Origin: Acidobacteriota bacterium
GTDB lineage: Bacteria; Acidobacteriota; Terriglobia; UBA7540
Assembly: GCA_902812365.1 (NCBI GenBank)
Contig: CADDZC010000023.1
Coordinates: 1-49,028 of the forward strand
Direction of reading: 5' to 3'
DNA length: 49,028 nucleotides
In this document: piece by piece, positions 1 through 8,016 of the stretch
Layout of the letters: every line of letters starts with the position of its first letter
Position numbering within the stretch: the stretch's first letter is position 1
Notes under the pieces: model-generated
The model's input: the letters and a program-made list of their open reading frames with translations, nothing else
The model's database searches: none
Told to the model about the DNA's origin: nothing
Program-made: the position numbers and the translations under genes

Positions 1-141
1 TCCCCGGCAAGGCCGTCCAGGACCGGGAAAGCAGAGTAGAGCGGAGCGACCTCGCCCCAGCTGCTCGGCTCGTCCGCCCGTCCGACTCGCGCGCCAGTCG
101 TTTTGCCGCGTTATCGACGGATCGGGGAATAGCCGAGCTTC

Positions 142-170
142 TTGAAGAAAAGGTTTTTCGCGTGCACAAT
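142..170 (+). promoter_or_regulatory. possible sigma70-type promoter upstream of tRNA-Arg
   Basis: A -35-like TTGAAG (142-147) and a -10-like CACAAT (165-170) are separated by exactly 17 bases. Transcription would begin near 177, about 70 bases before the tRNA. The -10 matches the consensus at only four of six positions, so this is a weak call. The first 245 bases hold no coding region I recognise on either strand. Confidence 0.3.
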
Positions 171-245
171 GTACCATCGACGGGACGGAAGCGAGGCAGA
201 GGATCGGCACGCTTCCACTCTGTGGATCTCATGGATTTTAAGCGG

Positions 246-322
246 GCGCCTGTAGCTCAGTTGGATAGAGCGGCAGACTTCGAATCTGTAGGTCGGGGGT
301 TCGAATCCCTCCAGGCGCGCCA
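246..322 (+). tRNA. tRNA-Arg (anticodon TCG)
   Basis: A full cloverleaf can be folded by eye. The acceptor stem GCGCCTG (246-252) pairs with CAGGCGC (312-318). The D arm is GCTC/GAGC, the anticodon stem GCAGA/TCTGT, and the seven-base loop CTTCGAA places TCG at positions 34-36. The T arm carries the standard TTCGAAT loop. G319 is the discriminator and CCA (320-322) is encoded. It reads arginine CGA codons. I found no repeat of its 3' end elsewhere in the window that would mark it as an integration site. Confidence 0.97.
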
Positions 323-852
323 TTCGTTTCGATGGTTTGCAGAACATGGTCACCCAGCGCATTCGGTGTTTTGTGAGGAGTTTGCGAGGGTCTGGACGGC
401 TTACCTCTCGAGAGGCAAACCAGAGCATCGATGGCCCTCGGGTTAATTCCGGGAAGCAGGTCACTGCAGGTGTCTGCCGCGACTATAATGGCCAAGGGCC
501 ATTCCACCGTGACGTCCACAGCGCCGGGCCTCCGTGGCATTGTTGCCACCACGATCACCTTCGGGGCGTCCGTTGTCGCGGGAACGCGAGACCAGCGATA
601 CCAAAGCCAAGCCACCGACGCCGGAACTCTAACGTGCTTGGATCCAGCTTCATCTTCTCGTGGCTGTTTCTTGATGCGCGGCGCAGGGATTGGCATATCC
701 CATCCCGGCTGCATCTAACCCAAATCGCTGTTTTCTGGCATCGTGGCCTCTTCGGCCGGTCGACCGTGCCGGTCGGCTCTCAGCGAAACCGGTTGCGAGA
801 GTTTTTCAGCAACCACCACGATTAAGGTTAAAGCCACGCCGCACTGTTGGCG
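323..852. other. intergenic stretch, no gene recognised
   Basis: About 530 bases between the tRNA and the 3' end of the reverse-strand gene at 853. Open frames exist on both strands, but none has a recognisable domain, signal peptide or ribosome binding site. A short hairpin (ACGCC/GGCGT) lies next to the stop codon at 853-855, without a T-run, and is not a convincing terminator. Confidence 0.5.
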
Positions 853-3093
853 TCACTGCGCGTCTCTCACGCAGCGAAAGCCCAGCGTACCGGCACGATC
901 CAGGCTGGGTGCCATCAGCAGATATTTTCCATGCTCATCCAGGCGGTAAGCGTTCGGGAAGTACCAGCGGCTCCCTTGCGGCTGGTAGTAGCTTCCTCCG
1001 CGCAGAATGGCCGCCCGAGTATGAGGATCGACAAACTCGTCGGTCCATTGCCAGACATTGCCCACCAAATCCATTACGCCAAATGGGCTGGCTCCCTTGG
1101 GGTGAGCGTCAACATCCGCCGGGCCCGTCAGCAAGCGGCCTTTATCCGGCTCCGGCACGGCGGCCGAATCCCATTCATTTCCCCAGGGATAAAGTCGCCC
1201 GTCGGCGCCTTGCGCGGCGTATTGCCATTCCCACTCGTGTGGCAGCCGTTTGCCTGCCCATGTTGCGTAAGCGCGGGCATCTTCGAGCGAAACCCAGGTC
1301 ACCGGTTTATTGCCCCATCCTTCCGGGTAAATACCACTTTTCCAGTCACGGAGGAAATTGTGGTCATCCCTGGGGCGATAGTGCGTGGTATCCAGGAACT
1401 TCTTGAATTCAGCATTCGTCACCGGATACCTATCGATATAGAACGGTCTCACCACCATGCAATGTGCATGGTGCCTGCGCGGTGCACTCTCCCATGGATA
1501 CTGTACGTCCAGTCCCACCATGTTGCCGCCCTCAATTTCGACACCTGAGACTCGGAAGAAGAAGTTGCCGCCCGGGACACGAACCATCCCGGGCGGAGCG
1601 CTCGCCGCCGGCTGCGTGGAATTCGAATTCGCCATTTGCTGGGGTAGAAAGTGCCACGTGTGCGAGTAGCTGGCCAGGGGATGCTCGGCCAGTTTATGCA
1701 TCTTCTTGAGAAGACTTGCTCCTTCCGGCCTCAATTGGCGCGTGGCCAGGATGGCGCCGTAACCGTGGGCCTCCATGCTGAAGCTTAATTCCGCCGTCGT
1801 TCCGCGAATTTCAGGTTCTAGCTCCACGCCATGCCATAGGTCGTAGTAGCGCATCCCCGGCTCGTCGGCGACATCGATTTCTGGTCCCGATAAATCAAAC
1901 TCGTTGCGATTGACGATCGTCCACAGCGTCTGGTTTTCACCCGGCCATTGACTCGCAAACGCCCCGTAACGCAAGACCGGGACAAACGGTTCCCAGCCCG
2001 AACTCTCGAGCAACTGCCAGAAGGTACGCTCGATCAGGGCGATCCGCCGCAGCGCTTGGGCGTCGCGGGCGTCAATCTGGTTCCATACTCCCCAGATATT
2101 TTCCCAGCTTTCGTACCCAACACCATTGAAGAAGGCGAATTGTAGATCATCCACCTTGTCGCGCGCCCAGCGGTCGCAAACGTTCACCATATACCGGGTC
2201 TCAAGCCACTTGTTTTTGCTAACGGTCGGCTCAAAGGTATATTTCCAATAGCCCCAGCCGAGCTGGTTCCAGGCAATCGCCAAGTCATTGTCGCCGCCGT
2301 CGCCGCCCTCGGGTTGAAAGACGATGGGATGACCCGTGTGGTCTGAAGCCGTGCGGAAGACAAAGGGGACGGCACCCATCGTATCGCCATTGATCCCGTC
2401 GGCGCCGATCGCGGCCATCAGCCGCCCGATGGTCTCCCAGTCCGGGCGGCCTTCCGCCCGCGTTCCCTGATCCCAGGGGTTGTAGGGAAACAGCACGCGG
2501 ACGCCACGACGGTGAAAGTCGTCAATCATGGCTTGCGGACCTGCGATTCCGCCCGGCATGTCTCGGATCAGGTCAAATTGATTGCGATTGTCGATTCCGA
2601 TGTTGGGGTAGGTCGGCCAGATCAGCACGGCGTCGATTCCACCGTAACGCGTCCTGAGATCGCTGAGGTAGCGCTCGATCGTGTACCGCCCCACCTCCGG
2701 GTCAAAGAAATAACGGTCGTGCGCCATCATCTGCGGCTGGATGAAGGCCTTTTGAGTCCACTGGAGTTCCGGACGCTCATACTCGTCCCCTTGATACCCG
2801 ATGCGAATCCGATGTTCCGTCCGCCAGTGACGAACATCCTGTAACCACTCCTTCCAAGCCTCCAGAGAAACCGGCCGCTCGCCGCCCACCGCGCAGCATT
2901 CGCCCTTTGCCGCGGTCGGGTTGGAAGGTCCCGGCATCTGCTGCTCGCTAGGCGCAAATTTTGTATCCTGGGCACAAACCGGCATCGCGAACAAAACCAC
3001 CAGGATCGTCAGGCATCTCTTTTGCCCGGTTGCCTGCCTGTCAATCGTTTTGGCGATGCCGGCGTCCCTTGCCCGTCTGATGTCGGTCAACAT
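853..3093 (-). CDS. secreted TIM-barrel glycoside-hydrolase-like protein with C-terminal SUMF1/FGE-like domain
   Basis: 746 residues. An N-terminal hydrophobic stretch ending ...FAMPVCA around residues 27-41 looks like a Sec signal peptide. Residues about 80-480 resemble a (beta/alpha)8 glycosidase-like fold: strand-like segments such as DAVLIWPTYPN and GVRVLFPYNPW are followed by a beta-rich segment typical of glycosidase C-termini. No catalytic acid pair can be assigned with certainty. Residues about 515-746 are a formylglycine-generating-enzyme/SUMF1-like domain, seen as YPVTNAEFKKFL, WAGKRLPHEWEWQYA, LYPWGNEW, GNVWQWTDEF and the terminal LGFRCVRD. The paired copper-binding cysteines of true FGE are not visible after GGSYY, so sulfatase activation is unlikely; a substrate-binding or other oxidative role is more plausible. 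The start is supported by GGAG ahead of the ATG and by a promoter-like sequence upstream. The domain assignment is firm for the C-terminus and tentative for the N-terminus. Confidence 0.8.
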   Translation of the reverse strand: MLTDIRRARDAGIAKTIDRQATGQKRCLTILVVLFAMPVCAQDTKFAPSEQQMPGPSNPTAAKGECCAVGGERPVSLEAWKEWLQDVRHWRTEHRIRIGYQGDEYERPELQWTQKAFIQPQMMAHDRYFFDPEVGRYTIERYLSDLRTRYGGIDAVLIWPTYPNIGIDNRNQFDLIRDMPGGIAGPQAMIDDFHRRGVRVLFPYNPWDQGTRAEGRPDWETIGRLMAAIGADGINGDTMGAVPFVFRTASDHTGHPIVFQPEGGDGGDNDLAIAWNQLGWGYWKYTFEPTVSKNKWLETRYMVNVCDRWARDKVDDLQFAFFNGVGYESWENIWGVWNQIDARDAQALRRIALIERTFWQLLESSGWEPFVPVLRYGAFASQWPGENQTLWTIVNRNEFDLSGPEIDVADEPGMRYYDLWHGVELEPEIRGTTAELSFSMEAHGYGAILATRQLRPEGASLLKKMHKLAEHPLASYSHTWHFLPQQMANSNSTQPAASAPPGMVRVPGGNFFFRVSGVEIEGGNMVGLDVQYPWESAPRRHHAHCMVVRPFYIDRYPVTNAEFKKFLDTTHYRPRDDHNFLRDWKSGIYPEGWGNKPVTWVSLEDARAYATWAGKRLPHEWEWQYAAQGADGRLYPWGNEWDSAAVPEPDKGRLLTGPADVDAHPKGASPFGVMDLVGNVWQWTDEFVDPHTRAAILRGGSYYQPQGSRWYFPNAYRLDEHGKYLLMAPSLDRAGTLGFRCVRDAQ

Positions 3094-3115
3094 CGGGGTT
3101 CTCCAGAGCTGTAAG

Positions 3116-3144
3116 AAGATACTACGTTACGTCCCGCGTGAAAA
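3116..3144 (-). promoter_or_regulatory. possible sigma70-type promoter of the TIM-barrel/SUMF1 gene
   Basis: On the reverse strand TTTTCA (3139-3144) and TATCTT (3116-3121) are separated by 17 bases. Each matches the consensus hexamer at four of six positions. Transcription would start about 15 bases before the ATG at 3093, and GGAG lies within that short leader. Confidence 0.35.
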
Positions 3145-4034
3145 CTTTTACTTGATCGCGTAATCGGGACGAACTGATTCCGATTTAAACCCTTTTAGCC
3201 GGGCGTCGCAAGTAGAAGCTGGACGAACCCGATCTCAGGGGCCGGCCCCGTCGGAATCTGACCGCAGAGATTTCCCGATGAAGTCCTTGCCACGGCGCGG
3301 CTGTACGGGATTGGAGGGCAATCCCAAACAGGCATCTAGGGAAATCGCGTGAGCCCCACCCGTTGTCTCAGACCACGACAAGGCTGTCGCCTGAATCAAC
3401 GCCCGACAGAGGAATGGGCTCGGGTACGGTGGCCAAGTTCTGCGCCGGATTGCCAGAATTGTAAGATTGGCTTGCCAAGTGCGGACGCGTCGGTGTTCCC
3501 TCAATATCTGCCCAATCAGTGTCGCCATCAGCGCGGCAGGCACTACCACGCGCATGACTTTTGAGGGGCTCCGAGTCTCCGCCGACTCGCTCACGAAAAC
3601 CGCCGTGCAAGTTCTTCGCCAACTCAAGCGCGGCCGCGGAGAGTGTTTTCGCCGGGTTCGACTCGGACTGTTCGACGCTGTCGGACGGCTCCGGAATGAA
3701 TCTGCATCTGTTCCCGGGAGCCCGTGAGCCTTATGTGTTCAACTGGCTGAACAAAAAGGGTTTCTAGAGTGGAAACGGCTATTGACCGCTTCGCAGCTAG
3801 GCTAACATGGTGCCTTGGCCGATCAATCGTCAGGTCGTCTGCGCCTGCCACGGGGTCGCAAATGAAACGGGCGCTGCGTGGCGCCGGTTGCCCGAGCGGT
3901 CCAACTTCACTGTGGCGGCTCAACCCGGCAGAGCGGGTTGAAGCGATGGCGTTCATCCAGCGCTTCTCGACGGGTCCGCAGTGGCTGCCGATTCAGAGTC
4001 TTGCCATCGAATGACTCACAGCTTGGGGGCATGC
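3145..4034. other. intergenic stretch with one hairpin
   Basis: About 890 bases between divergently transcribed genes. No open frame here has a recognisable product. A perfect 8-bp hairpin, TCAACCCG (3920-3927) and CGGGTTGA (3934-3941) with loop GCAGAG, lies about 95 bases upstream of the acylase gene. It has no T-run and could be a leader structure or an operator. Confidence 0.45.
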
Positions 4035-6251
4035 ATGCGAAGAGCTCTGGTCACGGTCCTCGTTCTGGGCGCCGCCGTCCGAGTGCTGGCGGCCCACGAC
4101 CCCTTAGCTGACCAAGTCACGATCTATCGCGACGAGTACGGAGTGCCCCACATTGTGGGTGAAACCGAGGAAGCCACATTCTTCGGTTACGGCTACGCAC
4201 AGGCCCAGGACCACCTCGAGAAGATGTTCCTTGAATACCGCGATGCACAGGGAAGAAGATCGGAAATACTGGGCTTGGGAGCGTTGGGCGATGGCTACCT
4301 TCGGTTCATCCCTTACGAATACCGCTGGGACGGGGACTATTTGCAGCGCCTGCTGCGGACCAAGCAGGCGGTCGTCGAGAATCGTGACAAGATCGGCCCG
4401 CAGGTGTACCGAATATTGTCGAGCTTCGCCCGCGGCGTCAACGCTTACATCGCCGACCATCGGTCGCAGATCCCCTCTTGGATTGACGGAATTGAGGCCG
4501 AAGACGTCGAGGCCTTGGAACGCAGCCACTACTTCCGTTTTTACAGCGTTCACGAAGCTTTGAGCAAACTCACGAACCTGCCAACTTCCTTTCCCAACCT
4601 TGGATCCAACCAGTTTGCGATTGCACCGGGAAAGTCGGCTGACGGCCATGTTATCCATGTGGAGGAGACGCACATGCCCTGGGCTAATCGCTTCCAGAAC
4701 TACGAGGCCCATCTCCTCACCCCCGGCAAGCTGGATGCAGCCGGCATCAGTTGGTTCGGCAGCCCTTTCTTTCTGGACGGCCTCAATGAGCACATAACCT
4801 GGTCCGCAACTTGGAACATGCCAAACATCTCAGACGTTTATGAGGAAAAACTGAATCCCGCCCATCCGCTCCAATATCTGTACGCCGGCACGTGGCGCAC
4901 CATCAGAGTACGGTTTGAGACGTTTCGGATAAAAAATGGGAACGGCTTCCGGGTGATGACATTGCCCTGCTACTACACCCACCACGGCCCTATTGTGAAG
5001 TTTGACAAAGAACGGCATCGAGCTTACGCCGTGAAGTTGCCGAATTTTGATGGTGTCAATTATTCCACGCCACTGTACCGGCTTATGAAAGCGCGGGATC
5101 TAACCGAGTTCAAAGCGGTCTTAGCCTTGCACCTCATACCGCGCTGGAACCTCCTTTATACAGATACAAGAAACCTTTACTGGGTTCACAACGCCACAGT
5201 GGCCGAACGCACACCCGGGTACGACTGGCGCAAACCGGTGCCCGGCTGGTTGAGGGATACGGAGTGGGGACCTTACCTCCCGTTGAGCAAAATGCCGCAA
5301 TTGCTCAATCCTGCCTCCGGCTTCATCCAGAACTGCAACAACCCTCCATGGTTGTCGACCTCCAACTCCGGCCTCCGGCCTCTTGATCCGGCGCCTTATT
5401 ACCTTTTGCCGGTGCCAAAACCGGAAATCAGCCAGGAGGACCTGAATGCGCGCGGCGAACGTCTTCTCAAGATTCTTGGCCAGGACAAGAAGTTTACGTT
5501 GGACGAAATGAAGGCTCTCGCCTACGATACTTACGTCGTTCCGGCCGACGTCATTATCCCCTTACTGGAGAAGAGTGAACAGGGGAGTCCCGAGGGAGCT
5601 GATCCGGCCGTTCGGCGCGCGATACGGACTCTCAACACTTGGAACCGCCGGTCGGCCGCCGATTCTATAGCTCAGACCTATCTCTATTTTTGGGCCCAAG
5701 CGTACCGCGCCATGTTCTCTGATGCCCAACTCGAACGCTTTCTGGCTATTTCTCGCTATCGGGTTGACCTCAATTCGACCCAGGAGCAGAGAATGGCGAT
5801 CGCCGCTCTGAAAGAGGCGCTGGGCAGAATTCAACAGCTGTTCGGCAAGACCGAGGTTACGTGGGGCGAAGTCAATGTGGTCGAGCGCGGTGGAACCTGG
5901 CCAATGGACGGCACGGGCGTGTTCGACGTGCTGCACCCGGATGACGGTGTCCAAGGCAAAGACGGCCGAATCCGCTGCAATGACGGATGGGGGCATATGC
6001 TGGTGGTTGATGAGGGACCACCCAAAAGAGAGTGGAGCCTTCTGCCTTACGGCGAGTCGGAAGACCCGGCCTCGCCGCACTTCAACGACATGGCAAAGTT
6101 ACACAGCCAGAGAAAAATGAAACGGTTGTGGCTCACGCCGGAGGAGATCCTTGCCCATACAGAATCAGTTTGGGGTATTAAGGATCGCCTGAAGAGACTA
6201 TATCCCTCGCTCGGCGCAGCCCCTCCGCGGCCAGGTAACCGTCTCAACTAG
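4035..6251 (+). CDS. penicillin acylase family (S45, Ntn-hydrolase) periplasmic amidase
   Basis: 738 residues from the ATG at 4035. I chose this start because it directly opens a signal peptide (MRRALVTVLVLG...) and has GGGGG just upstream; two earlier in-frame ATGs (3981, 4011) would bury the signal. Family members are exported as one chain that cuts itself into alpha and beta subunits; the new N-terminal Ser of the beta subunit is the nucleophile attacking amide bonds of penicillins, N-acyl homoserine lactones or acyl-amino acids. Here the cleavage motif is G190-S191-N192, a usual alpha length. The early motif DEYGVPHI and the AQAQD stretch are also family-typical. The customary NDPHL after the nucleophile reads VEETHMPW, so the substrate is probably non-standard. 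It stands alone, converging on the protoglobin gene. Confidence 0.88.
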   Translation: MRRALVTVLVLGAAVRVLAAHDPLADQVTIYRDEYGVPHIVGETEEATFFGYGYAQAQDHLEKMFLEYRDAQGRRSEILGLGALGDGYLRFIPYEYRWDGDYLQRLLRTKQAVVENRDKIGPQVYRILSSFARGVNAYIADHRSQIPSWIDGIEAEDVEALERSHYFRFYSVHEALSKLTNLPTSFPNLGSNQFAIAPGKSADGHVIHVEETHMPWANRFQNYEAHLLTPGKLDAAGISWFGSPFFLDGLNEHITWSATWNMPNISDVYEEKLNPAHPLQYLYAGTWRTIRVRFETFRIKNGNGFRVMTLPCYYTHHGPIVKFDKERHRAYAVKLPNFDGVNYSTPLYRLMKARDLTEFKAVLALHLIPRWNLLYTDTRNLYWVHNATVAERTPGYDWRKPVPGWLRDTEWGPYLPLSKMPQLLNPASGFIQNCNNPPWLSTSNSGLRPLDPAPYYLLPVPKPEISQEDLNARGERLLKILGQDKKFTLDEMKALAYDTYVVPADVIIPLLEKSEQGSPEGADPAVRRAIRTLNTWNRRSAADSIAQTYLYFWAQAYRAMFSDAQLERFLAISRYRVDLNSTQEQRMAIAALKEALGRIQQLFGKTEVTWGEVNVVERGGTWPMDGTGVFDVLHPDDGVQGKDGRIRCNDGWGHMLVVDEGPPKREWSLLPYGESEDPASPHFNDMAKLHSQRKMKRLWLTPEEILAHTESVWGIKDRLKRLYPSLGAAPPRPGNRLN

Positions 6252-6375
6252 CTCCGCGGGGAAAGGCCTAATCCTGTTCAACGCAGCGCACCAGCGTTCA
6301 CACGGCCATCCATCGCCGCAGATCGTGAAGGCGAGGGGCGCGGCGCCCGAAAGCGCACCTGAACCCTTCCCACCC

Positions 6376-6981
6376 CTAAAAGTCTCCTTCCTTCACGTAG
6401 GGTTGACTCCACAGCGCTACTTGAAGGATGACCGATTTGATCCATGCCTGATGCATCTTTTCAACCTCTTCCGGCTTGTGCCCCTTCTTGGCGAGAAAAG
6501 GTTTCAGGGTCGCCGTGATCGGGTAGATGAGGGCGATGAGGTAGCGGTAGTCAATATTCGGAACCGAGTCGACGTCGTCGGTCCGGTTCTTGGCGGTGCG
6601 GTGATGCCGTCGGCCGATCTCATGCTGGTAGTCGAGCCACTTCTGATCATACTCGGCGCGGGCTGTATCGCGCACCCATTGTCCAAACCGCTTCCGCACT
6701 CGCTCCAGATACTCGGGAATGGGTTTGCCGTCTTGGCGGCTGCTGAAGTACCGAAGCAAATGGCGATGAGACGCGACAAAGCCGTACCAGACGTCGAGCA
6801 CCTGCTCGATCTGGTCCTCAAGCACTGCTGCCGACATGCGCAGATAGCGCGCGTCCTCCTCGGTGAAGAGTATGGTCTGCTTCAGCCGGTCAAGCTCTTC
6901 GAGACTGATGGGCGAACGCGGTAGATCCGGGGCGCCGAAAGTGTACCCCGGAATCGGTGAGAGTGCTGACGATGAGCTCAT
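6376..6981 (-). CDS. protoglobin-domain heme protein
   Basis: 201 residues. The start at 6981 is set by AAGGAGG upstream and by a 4-base ATGA overlap with the MarR gene stop; an upstream in-frame ATG (7239) lies inside the MarR gene and is not credible. Residues about 25-190 match the protoglobin fold. The segment WLDYQHEIGRRHHR puts a likely proximal heme ligand at His120, and VWYGF (about 64-68) fits the distal Trp-Tyr of archaeal protoglobin. Protoglobins bind O2, CO and NO. No output domain is attached, so this is a single-domain globin. Coupling to a cysteine-bearing MarR regulator suggests that its expression answers a gas or redox signal, or that it modifies the signal seen by the regulator; that part is inference. 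Confidence 0.9.
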   Translation of the reverse strand: MSSSSALSPIPGYTFGAPDLPRSPISLEELDRLKQTILFTEEDARYLRMSAAVLEDQIEQVLDVWYGFVASHRHLLRYFSSRQDGKPIPEYLERVRKRFGQWVRDTARAEYDQKWLDYQHEIGRRHHRTAKNRTDDVDSVPNIDYRYLIALIYPITATLKPFLAKKGHKPEEVEKMHQAWIKSVILQVALWSQPYVKEGDF

Positions 6982-7733
6982 ATGGTTTCTTCTCCTTCCT
7001 TGGAAATAGCCGGCCCGAAGGGCCGGGATTCCTCTGCTTCCGGGGGCGTTCCCGTCTGCGAACACCCCCGCGCGAAGCGCTCCCAGGCGAGCGCTGCTTC
7101 TGTGGCTGGGGCAGGCTCCTGATCCTGGCAGTCGAGCCGCAACTCGGGGTCTCCAAACGGGGCGTCCACAAATGCGCAGTGATGGGGGCGCTGAGGGTCG
7201 GCATGTGCATAGGGCTTGAAAAAGCGACAGGTTACGCACATCCGCGAGACGGAAATCTCACCGCGCTCCTGGAGGACGCGAATCATCTTTATAATGGCCC
7301 GCAGGAGGACGGCTTGCTCGCCGGGCTCGAGCGCCCCCACCGCCCGCAGCAGAAAGTCCGGCCACAGGGCCGCCCTCTCGGCCATCCGCCAACCCTCTCG
7401 AGTAAGCTCCAGCCGGATTCGCCGGGAGTCCGATCCGTCGCGAATCTTGCGAATCAGCCCCTTCGTCTCCAGGGCAGCCACCGCATCGCTTGCGGTGGCT
7501 GGCGTGACCGCCAGTTGCTCGGCAATGCCCGAGAGGGTTGCACCGCGTACATCGCTTGCGGGCATGCTCTGAAGCAGCGCAAGGATCTGGCCTTGAGTGG
7601 GGGTCAGACACTCCGCGGCAGCTCCGCGCCAGGCATGGCTCCGAAGCGCCAGGCCTAACTTGTTTAATCCCGCCACGATGCGTCGGGCGAGCGAGAGGGT
7701 AGCGGATGGAGCCGAGCTGTCAGAGACCATCAT
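6978..7733 (-). CDS. MarR-family regulator with C-terminal cysteine cluster
   Basis: 251 residues. A winged helix occupies about residues 42-125 (TPTQGQILALL, then recognition helix TPATASDAVAALETKGLI and wing DGSDSRRIRL). After the dimerisation helices comes C166-x2-C169-x16-C186-x15-C202, with His184/His185 beside the third cysteine. This resembles an Fe-S or zinc site and is absent from ordinary MarR proteins. The remaining 45 residues are Pro/Glu-rich and probably disordered. ATG codons at 7733 and 7730 are both possible starts. The gene is first in a two-gene operon with protoglobin. A 13-bp palindrome at the start codon, with a second copy upstream of the -35, suggests autoregulation. 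Confidence 0.88.
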   Translation of the reverse strand: MMVSDSSAPSATLSLARRIVAGLNKLGLALRSHAWRGAAAECLTPTQGQILALLQSMPASDVRGATLSGIAEQLAVTPATASDAVAALETKGLIRKIRDGSDSRRIRLELTREGWRMAERAALWPDFLLRAVGALEPGEQAVLLRAIIKMIRVLQERGEISVSRMCVTCRFFKPYAHADPQRPHHCAFVDAPFGDPELRLDCQDQEPAPATEAALAWERFARGCSQTGTPPEAEESRPFGPAISKEGEETI

Positions 7734-7745
7734 TAGGACTCCTAA
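7733..7745. promoter_or_regulatory. palindromic operator at the MarR start codon
   Basis: TTAGGACTCCTAA is a perfect 13-bp inverted repeat (6-bp arms, one central base). It touches the last base of the -10 hexamer on one side and the first base of the ATG on the other. A repressor bound here would block initiation. On the reverse strand its AGGAG also looks like a ribosome binding site, but the predicted transcription start lies downstream of it. Confidence 0.65.
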
Positions 7746-7773
7746 CGATATCTCCAGGACCGCTTCTTGTCAA
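7745..7773 (-). promoter_or_regulatory. sigma70-type promoter of the MarR-protoglobin operon
   Basis: A perfect -35 TTGACA (7768-7773) and a -10 TATCGT (7745-7750) are spaced 17 bases apart on the reverse strand. The predicted start point, about 7738, leaves a leader of only about five bases, so the mRNA may be effectively leaderless. Confidence 0.7.
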
Positions 7774-7780
7774 CACCCTT

Positions 7781-7793
7781 TTAGGACCCCTGC
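7781..7793. promoter_or_regulatory. second, imperfect copy of the MarR operator
   Basis: TTAGGACCCCTGC matches the 13-bp palindrome at 10 of 13 positions and keeps one half site (TTAGGA) intact. Its centre is 48 bp from the first copy. It lies just upstream of the -35 hexamer, so the two sites flank the promoter. The rest of 7794-8016 shows nothing further. Confidence 0.5.
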
Positions 7794-8016
7794 CCCAGCT
7801 TCAGGGCGGGAAGGCGGCTAGGGAGGCAGCATCGCTACCCCGTGGGCAGAGGCGGTCGAGGGTCAGAATCAAAAAGAGGTGTACAGCCGCGCCTTGCCTC
7901 CTTGCCAATGGGCGACCTGGTTTGGGACACTTCAGACTGGTCGAAAGCAGGAGAACTCCATGCAAGTCTCATATGGGCTCGGTGCGTCCGTAAAGGCACG
8001 GGTGGGAGAAAGGCGG

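Noticed and set aside
246-322. tRNA-Arg as an integration site of a mobile element
   Set aside because: No integrase and no second copy of the tRNA 3' end are visible downstream.
853-3093. A true formylglycine-generating enzyme (sulfatase activator)
   Set aside because: The paired cysteines needed for copper binding are not found in the C-terminal domain and no sulfatase gene is nearby.
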